This document shows, piece after piece, positions 1 through 7,629 of a stretch of 41,282 bases of DNA. The notes under the pieces were generated by a model that did no database searches, was not told where the DNA came from, and worked only from the letters and a program-made list of their open reading frames with translations. The position numbers were made by a program, and so were the translations under genes. The stretch lies in IMG/VR virus record IMGVR_UViG_3300017743_000032, positions 1-41,282 of that record, one strand, 5' to 3'. Source of the stretch: a virus. How positions within the stretch are numbered: position 1 is the first letter of the stretch; each line of letters starts with the position of its first letter.

Positions 1-2
1 AA

Positions 3-80
3 AGCCTTAATCACATAGAGAATATGGTTAAAGTAGCTTCGATAATATATGCAAAATTAGAATTTATAAATAAAATATAA
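3..80 (+). CDS. C-terminal end of an upstream gene (partial, tentative)
   Basis: One plus-strand frame is open from the window edge to a TAA at 78-80 and encodes 25 residues that read as a plausible amphipathic helical tail (IENMVKVASIIYAKLEF). The other two plus frames are closed within 20 bases. It lies just upstream of a promoter, as the end of a preceding gene would. The fragment is too short for a family assignment and could be chance. Confidence 0.35.
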   Translation, partial: SLNHIENMVKVASIIYAKLEFINKI

Positions 81-98
81 AAAAACTCTTTTTAGGGG

Positions 99-127
99 TT
101 GATTTATGTATCTACATATATTACATT
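99..127 (+). promoter_or_regulatory. Sigma70-like promoter P1
   Basis: TTGATT at 99-104 and TACATT at 122-127 are separated by exactly 17 bases. The spacer contains the inverted repeat TGTATCTACA (107-116), two bases after the -35 box. The leader AACGAACAAC (136-145) and the ribosome site AGGAGA lead to the ATG at 163. The arrangement closely matches the minus-strand promoter near 30150, and its leader matches that of the plus promoter near 30210. It probably drives the DUF932/ATPase-GNAT block. Confidence 0.75.
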
Positions 128-162
128 AATAAAATAACGAACAACAAAATTAGGAGAGACAA

Positions 163-546
163 ATGACTAAATACACTTACTCAGACGAACTAGTATCAGA
201 TTTACATAAAGATGCTTGGGGTTTTAGACCTCGTGAAAAATTTTGGTTTTATTGGGAAATTTCAGACCAAGATGCAAAGCAAGCTATTTGGGATAACCTT
301 ATTGATGATATGGTTAAAAACCAAGCTGAAGAAATTCAAACTAAAAAAGATAATGCTTCAATGCTTGCTGAAAGAATTAAAAGGGTTTGTAAGCTTGGTG
401 CTCAAAATTACAGAACTGCAATTAAATGGATACTTGAAGCAGATGAGTTAGAGCCTGACTTTCAATATGGTGGCGACCATTTAGCTTGGCATTACCATAT
501 TGAATACAGACACAGTAAATTATTTAAACTAGCGGGAGTAGCATAA
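163..546 (+). CDS. Conserved phage hypothetical protein, 127 aa
   Basis: First gene of the rightward block, preceded by promoter P1 and by AGGAGA six bases before the ATG. The N-terminus (YSDELVSDLHKDAWGFRP) is a motif I recognise from many phage conserved hypothetical proteins of unknown function. The rest is helical, charged and rich in Trp and Tyr, with no catalytic motif, signal peptide or membrane segment visible. Its stop overlaps the start of the DUF932 gene (TAATG), so the two are translationally coupled. The function is unknown. Its position directly after a strong promoter, outside the virion genes, suggests an early role. Confidence 0.8.
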   Translation: MTKYTYSDELVSDLHKDAWGFRPREKFWFYWEISDQDAKQAIWDNLIDDMVKNQAEEIQTKKDNASMLAERIKRVCKLGAQNYRTAIKWILEADELEPDFQYGGDHLAWHYHIEYRHSKLFKLAGVA

Positions 547-1460
547 TGTTAGATACAAAAATGGAAGAAGCGTTACAAGACGTATCATTTAAAATTGATG
601 TGAGGGATATTCAAGGTATCCCTTCACATATGGGCAGAAAAGTAGTTCGCCTTAATGCCTATGGTCAGCAAGAAGGTGATCCTCTTGGTATCGTAGGTTC
701 TAGATATAAACCTATACACCATATGGATGCTTTTGGTGGAGCTATAGAATCAATGAAAAATGGTGGTCTAGACTTTACTGATCATGAAATCAAAGTTGAC
801 ACTTATGAAGATGGTGCAATGGCTAAGATGGAATTATTGCTTCCTGCACATAACACTAAAGTTGGCGACCACGATTTATCACTAAAGTTTGTAGCTAGAA
901 ATAGTTACAACGCTAGATGGAAGTTTCAGTCTTTCTTTGGTTGGATGAACCATGTATGTTTTAATACGTTAGTAAGTGGTCAAAAGATTGCTTATACTGC
1001 TAACAGACATACTACTCATTTCAACGTAGACGCCTCTAACAAAAAGATACAGAATGCAGTAAGTGCGATTACTAATGAAGCTCAAACTTTCAACAAGTGG
1101 TGGGATACTAAAGTAGAGGATGAACAAGTTATCGATCTGTTTAAATCTACTATTGCAAAAAGCCAAGCTAACGATATTAAAATTGCTAGTGGTCAGTCAG
1201 ACACTAATAAAAAGCAACTATATCATTTAATGGGCTTATATGAGGCTGAGGTGGCTCAAATTCATGGAAGGGGTGATTATGGCAGAAATGGTGCTAAAGG
1301 CTCTCTATGGTGTGCTTATCAGTCAGCAACTGCTTGGTCTACCCACTTAGGTGACGTAAAAGCTAATAGCACAAATAAATATATAGTCGAGCAACGTAGA
1401 CAAAACGATGTGAGGTCTATGATTAATAGTAACAAGTGGAAACAACTTGAAAATGCATAA
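546..1460 (+). CDS. DUF932 family protein (phage/plasmid-like TIGR03299 type)
   Basis: A 304-residue protein with the general layout of DUF932: an N-terminal part in which the Y(K)PI(H) context follows a GIVGSRYKPI segment (near residues 55-65), a central block containing SLKFVARNSYNARWKF, and a conserved FNTLVSG segment near residue 140. DUF932 proteins are common in phages, plasmids and integrative elements; their biochemical role is not established, though they are often found with replication or recombination genes. It starts in a TAATG overlap with the preceding gene and is followed by a GAAA-loop hairpin that looks like a terminator. Expression of the next gene is therefore likely reduced relative to this one. 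Confidence 0.85.
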   Translation: MLDTKMEEALQDVSFKIDVRDIQGIPSHMGRKVVRLNAYGQQEGDPLGIVGSRYKPIHHMDAFGGAIESMKNGGLDFTDHEIKVDTYEDGAMAKMELLLPAHNTKVGDHDLSLKFVARNSYNARWKFQSFFGWMNHVCFNTLVSGQKIAYTANRHTTHFNVDASNKKIQNAVSAITNEAQTFNKWWDTKVEDEQVIDLFKSTIAKSQANDIKIASGQSDTNKKQLYHLMGLYEAEVAQIHGRGDYGRNGAKGSLWCAYQSATAWSTHLGDVKANSTNKYIVEQRRQNDVRSMINSNKWKQLENA

Positions 1461-1464
1461 TAAT

Positions 1465-1491
1465 AGGGGAGCGAAAGCTCCCTTTACTTTT
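1465..1491 (+). terminator. Intrinsic terminator with GAAA tetraloop, just after the DUF932 gene
   Basis: GGGAGC (1467-1472), loop GAAA (1473-1476), GCTCCC (1477-1482), then TTTACTTTT (1483-1491). A G.T pair can extend the stem by one. It starts five bases after the DUF932 stop and ends before the GAGGAG ribosome site of the next gene at 1504. This is the form of a rho-independent terminator or attenuator; leakiness would set a low level of the ATPase-GNAT. Confidence 0.8.
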
Positions 1492-1503
1492 GAGGAGAAG
1501 GTT

Positions 1504-2649
1504 ATGGAAGATTTATATGGATACAAAAAAACTATATTAAGAAGTGAGGTGGAGCTTTCAGATATAGATAAAGAAATATTTAAAAACTTTGATTATAAGT
1601 TTGATGGGGTCACTGAGTTTGAGTTACCTCATTTCGAGCCTTTCAAGGAGGACTTTTCTATTGGCGTTATTTATGGGTCAAGTGGTAGTGGTAAATCCTC
1701 TATGCTTGCTCAGTATGGTAAAGAAGAGGAATTGACTTGGGATAACAACAGAACCATAGCATCTCATTTTGATAGCGTAGAAGACGCCATAGAGCGATTT
1801 GGTGCAGTTGGTCTTAATACTGTTCCAACTTGGGCTAAACCTCGACATGTATTATCAAATGGTGAAGGCTTTAGATGCGACCTAGCTAGACGTTTAGGTA
1901 ACGATATTGTTATTGATGAGTTTACTTCAGTTGTAAACAGAGATGTAGCTAAGTCATGTTCATTATCTTTATATAAGTATGTAAAGCGTAAAGGGCTTAA
2001 GAATATTGTACTAGCCACTTGTCACGATGATATCTTAGAATGGCTGCAGCCAGATTGGGTATTTAACACTGATGTGAAGCGATTCGCATCAAGGGGGTTA
2101 GTTCGGCAACCCATTAAAGTTAAAATTGTCAAGGGGAACAGAAACCACTGGGAACTATTTAAAAAGCATCACTATCTAAGCGAAGACCTTCCAGCTTCTG
2201 CACACTGCTATCTTGCAGTTTGGAACGATAGAATTATTGGGTTTTCTTCAGTCATGTCTTTGCCTGGTTGGACACCACCTCTTTACGAAGGCGACAAGCG
2301 TCTTAAGTGGCGTGAGGCTAGAACAGTAGTCCTTCCAGACTTTCAAGGGCTAGGGATAGGTGTAAGGCTTTCTGACGCTATTGCAGATATGATGATAGAG
2401 AAGAATGTACGTTATTACTCTAAGACCTCACATATTAGAATGGGTGAATACAGACAAAAGTCACCTCTATGGAGGGCTAGTGCTAGTAATTTAAAAGACA
2501 GAAGTAGTGACATACATGACCATAAGAAGCGTCTTATACCTTTAGAAAGAGATAGAATTTGTTATTCTCACGAATATATAGGCGAAAACAATAAGTCATA
2601 TGACCCCAAGTATAATCGCCCTGACGATCCACAACAAAGCTTGTTCTAA
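1504..2649 (+). CDS. ABC-type ATPase fused to GNAT acyltransferase
   Basis: 381 residues from the ATG at 1504, chosen because GAGGAGAAGG lies directly upstream and because the in-frame TTG/ATG codons at 1447/1453 precede the terminator hairpin. Residues 1-200 are a compact ABC ATPase: Walker A GSSGSGKS (58-65), signature LSNGE (117-121), Walker B DIVIDE (134-139) and an H-loop His at about 174. From about residue 207 a GNAT-type acyltransferase follows, with HHYLSEDLPAS and the acyl-CoA motif QGLGIG. Fusions or pairs of this kind occur in other phages. GNAT domains of this shape are reminiscent of the phage Mu Mom DNA-modification enzyme, but the substrate here is inference only. There is no transmembrane partner, so it is not a transporter. 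The next gene is a paralogue of its GNAT half, and the two overlap by TAATG. Confidence 0.8.
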   Translation: MEDLYGYKKTILRSEVELSDIDKEIFKNFDYKFDGVTEFELPHFEPFKEDFSIGVIYGSSGSGKSSMLAQYGKEEELTWDNNRTIASHFDSVEDAIERFGAVGLNTVPTWAKPRHVLSNGEGFRCDLARRLGNDIVIDEFTSVVNRDVAKSCSLSLYKYVKRKGLKNIVLATCHDDILEWLQPDWVFNTDVKRFASRGLVRQPIKVKIVKGNRNHWELFKKHHYLSEDLPASAHCYLAVWNDRIIGFSSVMSLPGWTPPLYEGDKRLKWREARTVVLPDFQGLGIGVRLSDAIADMMIEKNVRYYSKTSHIRMGEYRQKSPLWRASASNLKDRSSDIHDHKKRLIPLERDRICYSHEYIGENNKSYDPKYNRPDDPQQSLF

Positions 2650-3242
2650 TGATATTTGAATATCATAAAGACAATTCTAAATATCTATCTACAAAACTTA
2701 CGAAGCCTAAAATAAATGTAGATATAATTCATGGTGATAGAAAGCTATGGGATATATTTAAGAAACACCATTATCTTAGTGAAGATTTACCTGCATCCAC
2801 AAGATGTTACTTTGCTGTATGGGAGGGCAATATTATTGGATTTAGTGCTACAATTAGTTTGCCAGGCAAAATACCACCTTTATATGAAGGCGACATAAGA
2901 AAAAAATGGAGGGAATGCAGAACTGTAATAATACCAGACTTTCAAGGATTGGGTATTGGAACTAGATTTTCTGACGCTATAGCTGACATACACATAGAGC
3001 AAGGTTATAGATATTTTAGCAAGACATCTCACATGAGGATGGGGCTATATAGAGAAAAGTCATCTATATGGAAAGCAACAGCGACCAATCTAGCAGACAG
3101 ATCGAAAAGCACCAAAGGAAAAAGTTGGGCACATCTTACGCTTGAAAAAGAACGAATATGTTATTCACATGAATATATAGGTAAAGATAGAAAATCCTAT
3201 AACCCTAAATATAACGCCACTACTCACCCTTTATTGATCTGA
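2649..3242 (+). CDS. GNAT acyltransferase, paralogue of the preceding fusion's C-terminus
   Basis: 197 residues, nearly all GNAT domain. It shares long identical stretches with the C-terminal half of the upstream ATPase fusion: KKHHYLSEDLPAS, PPLYEGD, PDFQGLGIG, SDAIAD, ICYSHEYIG. By eye more than half of about 170 aligned positions are identical, which indicates tandem duplication. The acyl-CoA pyrophosphate loop (QGLGIG) and the His-His-Tyr motif are intact in both copies, so both may be active. It starts inside the stop of the ATPase gene (TAATG). Its end overlaps the convergent minus-strand gene by 23 bases. The substrate is unknown; nucleic acid, protein and small molecules are all possible. 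Confidence 0.8.
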   Translation: MIFEYHKDNSKYLSTKLTKPKINVDIIHGDRKLWDIFKKHHYLSEDLPASTRCYFAVWEGNIIGFSATISLPGKIPPLYEGDIRKKWRECRTVIIPDFQGLGIGTRFSDAIADIHIEQGYRYFSKTSHMRMGLYREKSSIWKATATNLADRSKSTKGKSWAHLTLEKERICYSHEYIGKDRKSYNPKYNATTHPLLI

Positions 3243-3987
3243 GGCTATCCATAACATCGCTAATACTAGGCTCTTTCCCATTAGGGTTTAGTACACATCT
3301 ATAGCTCTTAGGGCATCCAACTCGAATATCTGTAAATTCCATTTCGTATGTTTTTTGTGCTCCTCTATAAATACAAGCCATTTTGTCTTTATAAACCTTC
3401 TGCTTCATAAGTCTACATAAGGTCATTGTAGGAGGTGTTATTATACCTTGATTAAGTTGTTGTTGTTTAGTTAGTCCTTTAAATTGAGTGTTTTTAGACT
3501 GATAGGTGTTACCTTTAGCAAATACTTTAACGCCTACTACTAAACCACCTAACAAAACACCTATACATGTAAAAATAATTCCTACCCATTTTACAGTCTC
3601 TAATAGCTCATCTTGCCTTTTCTTGGCTTGAAGTCTAGCTTTCCTTTGAGCTTCTTTAGCTTCATTTATTCTATTGGCTCTTTCTGCAAGTATCTGATCC
3701 CATGCCTGCGGCCCAAATCTTAGGTTAATTATCATTTTTAGTTCATGACGTTTTTCTTCTAAAAGCTTTCTATCTATAAAATCTGTTGCACTTGATTCTA
3801 TTCCAAACTGCTCTTTAATGCTAAAGCCCTTACCTTGACCTTTATTCATCTGCTCTTCGCCTAGAAAAAAGCCATCGATTTGTTTAGCTATGCCTTGAAT
3901 ATCTTGAACTGTGGATATATTTTCTTTTATGAAGTCAACACTTTTTTTGACTAGTGCTATACCTGTAAGTATTTCAGCAACGACCAT
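3220..3987 (-). CDS. Single-membrane-span phage protein, probable virion protein
   Basis: 255 residues and the last gene of the long leftward operon. The N-terminus (AEILTGIALVKKSVDFIKENI) is a recurring motif in marine phage conserved proteins, some reported as virion-associated. A charged coiled-coil segment (about 105-140, rich in Ala, Arg, Lys and Glu) leads into a hydrophobic helix (about 145-167, WVGIIFTCIGVLLGGLVVGV). The C-terminal domain has four Cys residues, possibly paired (CRLMK, CIYRG, GCPKSYRC). This layout suits an internal or ejected protein that can reach the membrane, but that is inference. It overlaps the stop of the convergent GNAT gene. Confidence 0.7.
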   Translation of the reverse strand: MVVAEILTGIALVKKSVDFIKENISTVQDIQGIAKQIDGFFLGEEQMNKGQGKGFSIKEQFGIESSATDFIDRKLLEEKRHELKMIINLRFGPQAWDQILAERANRINEAKEAQRKARLQAKKRQDELLETVKWVGIIFTCIGVLLGGLVVGVKVFAKGNTYQSKNTQFKGLTKQQQLNQGIITPPTMTLCRLMKQKVYKDKMACIYRGAQKTYEMEFTDIRVGCPKSYRCVLNPNGKEPSISDVMDSLRSIKGE

Positions 3988-3992
3988 ACCAT

Positions 3993-6005
3993 TTACCTAA
4001 CACCAATTACCTGTAATAACTTTTGTTTAGTTTCTTCATCTAGGTCTTTGATGATTGGCTCTATAGCTTGATTAACTTGCTGATCTTCTGCATTTTCTTC
4101 AGTGGCTAATGCATCTGTAACTATTGAAGCGTTTTCAGTTAAATCACTAGCTTCTTGTACGCCAGCCTTTGCTAATCCTGCTACAAACCTATCTGCAAGT
4201 TCATTTATTTTTTGAACAAGTTGTTGCCTTGCTTCATTGTTAGTAAGAGCATTTCTAAGTAAGTCTTTATCCTCGCTTATCAAAAGCCTAGCCACTTGTG
4301 TCATTTGCTCATCATTTAATTGATTTGATTTTGTAGGTATAAATTTTTTAAGAAGTTGTACCCCTGCTCCAATATCAGTACCACCAGACGCCAGAACTCT
4401 AGTTAATGCATAGGCGTCATCAACTGTACCAACTCGACTTGTTGCTTTGGTAGTTTCTGCAGTTGGTGAACCACCCATAATTCTTCCTTGTGCCATAATA
4501 GAAGCTTTTGCTAGATTAATTTTATCTATTACATTATCTAAGGCTTCGTCTGGGTATATTTTTTGAAGTATCAGACTTTCTTTTGTATTTAAATCACCTA
4601 ATTTATTGATAAAATTAACAGATGTGCCACCTTGTTTTTTGCCTCTTATGGCTGAAGCAACGCCTGCTCTAAAACTATCTATTGCTTCTCTATCACCACT
4701 AGCCAATAATCTTTCAAATATAACCTCAGCCTCATCTGCTTGTTTTGTAAAGATTGATCTTCCAACATCAAAACTTTCTTTGGCTTTCATAATCCTAGCC
4801 CAGTTATTTCTTGCTACTGAAAGCTCTGGACTTGCCTCATCTATTATACCTCTGAGATTTTTTTCTAAAGAACTTGCCACCTCACCTAACCTACCATCGC
4901 CACTTTGATAAAGTTTATTTGCTCTTTCAAGTAGTAATCCTCTGATATTTTCAGCAGTTTCTAAGTCTACATCTTGAGTTAATTTTAAAACTCCATCTTT
5001 TACTTCAAAGGGAGTGCCCTTACCTAACGCAGTCATCAACGATCTTATTTTAGGTCTTAGTTGTGGTTGCTTTTGCAATGCTTCTTCAATTGCTAAGTTA
5101 ATATTGTTACTTCTGAAATTACCAAACTTATTATAAATTTGTTTGTAGTTGTCACTAGCACCACTCTTGATAGCATTCATAGAGCCAGTTATGTATTTGT
5201 ATACGTTTCCAATTTGCTCGTTGGGCGATAGGTCTTTTTGTAAATTACCAAAAACATCTTCCATGCCTTGTTGTTTTCTTGAAACAAGTGATTCAGCTAT
5301 GATTGGTTTACTCTTTTCAGAAGCGACATAAAAACCCCTAACTTCTGCTGCTGCGGTCTCTGAGAGTTCTGGTATTGTTTTACCACTTGCTATTTGCTCA
5401 ATTATTTCATCTGTAGTCATTCCAGAAGAATTTGCTATTCTTGCTAATTCGTCTTCTACTGGTTTTGCTAGTTGTCCTTTAATTCTTCTTATAATTGGCT
5501 CAGATATCTTACCTATGCCTTCTATCATTTTACCACCAACTTTTTGTAGTAGTGGGTTTGCTACTGCACCTCCTGCAGTTGAAAGACCAACGTCAACATA
5601 GTCTGTGTCACCTTCTTGCCTTCCTAATGAACTTACACCACCTTGTATAGCTCCTTGTGTCATAAGTTTGCCACCAGTTCCTATGGCGTATCTTCCAACA
5701 GTTGCTGGAATAGATGTGCCTGCAGTAAATGGTGCTAACGCTAGAGCGGGTGCTATTGCCCCACCTATTTCATATTTTAATGAGCCTTCTTTTTCTTGTG
5801 CCTTTTTAAGAGCTTCTCTTTCTTCGCCTAATGCCTCGTCATAGGTTTCGCTACCTAGTGCAGACCTAACCATTGCAAAGAACTCATCACTAAAGTTCAT
5901 TAGAGCACCTTGTGCCATAAGCCTAGCTCTATCTGCGAATGTTAAATCTTGCAGAGCTATTTGAGTATCAAGTAATTTATCTAAGTCGTCTAATTCTGCA
6001 CTCAT
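3993..6005 (-). CDS. Large helical protein, candidate internal/ejection virion protein
   Basis: 670 residues, dominated by helix-forming sequence. Near residues 60-150 there is a long Ala/Gly-rich, weakly hydrophobic stretch (GGAIAPALALAPFTAGTS and following) of the kind seen in DNA-ejection proteins and membrane-active phage proteins. The remainder is charged coiled coil (residues about 180-480), followed by an acidic tail. I cannot assign a named family. It sits in a run of four large genes after the tail genes, where short-tailed phages keep their ejection proteins. Its ATG overlaps the stop of the upstream gene (ATGA), so it is translationally coupled. Confidence 0.7.
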   Translation of the reverse strand: MSAELDDLDKLLDTQIALQDLTFADRARLMAQGALMNFSDEFFAMVRSALGSETYDEALGEEREALKKAQEKEGSLKYEIGGAIAPALALAPFTAGTSIPATVGRYAIGTGGKLMTQGAIQGGVSSLGRQEGDTDYVDVGLSTAGGAVANPLLQKVGGKMIEGIGKISEPIIRRIKGQLAKPVEDELARIANSSGMTTDEIIEQIASGKTIPELSETAAAEVRGFYVASEKSKPIIAESLVSRKQQGMEDVFGNLQKDLSPNEQIGNVYKYITGSMNAIKSGASDNYKQIYNKFGNFRSNNINLAIEEALQKQPQLRPKIRSLMTALGKGTPFEVKDGVLKLTQDVDLETAENIRGLLLERANKLYQSGDGRLGEVASSLEKNLRGIIDEASPELSVARNNWARIMKAKESFDVGRSIFTKQADEAEVIFERLLASGDREAIDSFRAGVASAIRGKKQGGTSVNFINKLGDLNTKESLILQKIYPDEALDNVIDKINLAKASIMAQGRIMGGSPTAETTKATSRVGTVDDAYALTRVLASGGTDIGAGVQLLKKFIPTKSNQLNDEQMTQVARLLISEDKDLLRNALTNNEARQQLVQKINELADRFVAGLAKAGVQEASDLTENASIVTDALATEENAEDQQVNQAIEPIIKDLDEETKQKLLQVIGVR

Positions 6006-7627
6006 TGATTAGATGTCCTTTTTTTCTTTACTAAATCTTTAACGAACTTTAATTGTTGTAAATTTAAATCTTGATTTACAAGAATGTCTCTTAATTGTGG
6101 TATAGTCATCTTTTCTATTTTTTGCTCATCGAAAACAAATGTCTCTACCTTTATTTTGTTTATGTCTATTAAATCTTCTAATGGTACTTCTGGCTCTACA
6201 GTAAAGAAATCAAGCCTTGCACCTTGCTTGTCATCTTGCAGATCAGACGCTAATAAACCTTTAAATTTATTAATTATGTCTACTGCTTTCGTTCTTTCTG
6301 TATTAAATATCTCTATTGATCTATTATAGATATCTGCTCTTAATCTAGGTGGTAGTGCTCCCATTCCATTGAGGGCATTTATTAATGCTGCTTTTACTGA
6401 ATCAGGTAAAGATCCAGCCTTTTGCACTGCAGCTACCTCGCCCTCTCTCGCAACACTTCCTGGATCTATTAATTTAGCAAATTGAACTGCTAGACCATAA
6501 TCACCAATCGGTCCTTTTGTATCATAAAACTTTTTGATTTTTTGATAACCAGACTGTATATCTCTAAAATCTTTTGTTAGCTTTTCTATTTCTGATCTAT
6601 ATTGCTTAACATAACCCATCTCAACTTTATTTAATCTTTTAAGTTTTGGCTTTTCTTCTTCTTTTATTTCAAGTTCTGTGTCGTCAATGTCTTCTTGGTT
6701 TTCAGCCTTTTTTGCTTTTAGTACATCACTAACCTTTTGACCTTCAAATGGTCCTGTTAGATACCTTTTATCACCAAATTCATCTTCAAAGGTTTGTGGT
6801 TTTTCTGGCTTCTCAGTTGAGAATTTTCCAGAGCCTAATTCAGTTTTATACTCATCACCAAACTCCTCGACCATCTTTATTGTACCAGTTCCAATTTCAT
6901 AGATTGGCACTTGTTTTCTAGGCGTTACCTTTTCATAACCTACCAATGATCCTCTTGGCACTTTATTAAATTCGTTTGCAGTTAGCGAAACTTTATCACC
7001 TTGTTTAAAATTAGTGCCTAGACTTCTATTTACAAAATTAGCGTCTACTACAGTATAGTCTTTAGGTGCACCAGTTGGCTTGTCTTTAGCGTACAGTTGT
7101 GTAGCTAGGCTTACCACACCTTGCTTTTCTTTAAGCTTTCTTGCTCTTTCTTTATTAATTCTATCGATATATGATTTAGCAGTATCTGCACCAGCAATAT
7201 TAGCTGCCCCAAATGCAGTAGCACCTGGCTTTGATGCCTCTGCTCCCATCTTAGTAAAGAAGTTGAGGAACATAAGTCCAGTGTTTATTCTGTCTTCTCT
7301 TTCTTGTTGCTCTGGTGTTTTGCCATATAATGTGTTCATTATAGTTTGGGCTTGAGGTATATAATCAGTTATATTGTTTAGAGCACCACCACTAAGGGCT
7401 TGTGTGTTTGTGCCAGATGCACCAAACATTTGATTTTTAAGTTGGGTTGCTGTGTCAATATTGCTCATATTTTGTTTTAGAAGTAATGTGTTATAATCGC
7501 CAGCTTTAGGTATATAGCTGTATTCTCCTGGCGTAAGATTATCTACACCCAACGTATTTTTAAATATGTTGATTTCATTTGGTGTAAACTTATCAATATC
7601 TTCTTGTCTTAAAAGAACTTGAGCCAT
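6002..7627 (-). CDS. Large hypothetical virion-associated protein, 541 aa
   Basis: Begins MAQVLLRQEDIDKFTPNEI. It is mostly hydrophilic, with a Thr/Gly/Ala-rich stretch (about 110-150) and a strongly charged Lys/Glu middle (about 270-340). The C-terminal third is helical, with a region (about residues 370-460) containing IGDYGLAVQFAKLIDPGSVAREGEV. That segment resembles a conserved block in large podovirus internal proteins, where an LIDPGSVVREGE-like motif recurs; the function is unknown. No signal peptide. It lies between two other large probable ejection proteins and is three bases from its upstream neighbour. Confidence 0.7.
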   Translation of the reverse strand: MAQVLLRQEDIDKFTPNEINIFKNTLGVDNLTPGEYSYIPKAGDYNTLLLKQNMSNIDTATQLKNQMFGASGTNTQALSGGALNNITDYIPQAQTIMNTLYGKTPEQQEREDRINTGLMFLNFFTKMGAEASKPGATAFGAANIAGADTAKSYIDRINKERARKLKEKQGVVSLATQLYAKDKPTGAPKDYTVVDANFVNRSLGTNFKQGDKVSLTANEFNKVPRGSLVGYEKVTPRKQVPIYEIGTGTIKMVEEFGDEYKTELGSGKFSTEKPEKPQTFEDEFGDKRYLTGPFEGQKVSDVLKAKKAENQEDIDDTELEIKEEEKPKLKRLNKVEMGYVKQYRSEIEKLTKDFRDIQSGYQKIKKFYDTKGPIGDYGLAVQFAKLIDPGSVAREGEVAAVQKAGSLPDSVKAALINALNGMGALPPRLRADIYNRSIEIFNTERTKAVDIINKFKGLLASDLQDDKQGARLDFFTVEPEVPLEDLIDINKIKVETFVFDEQKIEKMTIPQLRDILVNQDLNLQQLKFVKDLVKKKRTSNQ

Positions 7628-7629
7628 AC

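Noticed and set aside
1447-1503. Start of the ATPase-GNAT gene at TTG 1447 or ATG 1453
   Set aside because: These codons lie before the terminator hairpin and lack a ribosome site; the ATG at 1504 has GAGGAG.
4606-5844. Several plus-strand frames within the 670-residue gene
   Set aside because: Their products are low-complexity and they lack ribosome sites; the minus-strand gene is continuous and couples with neighbours.
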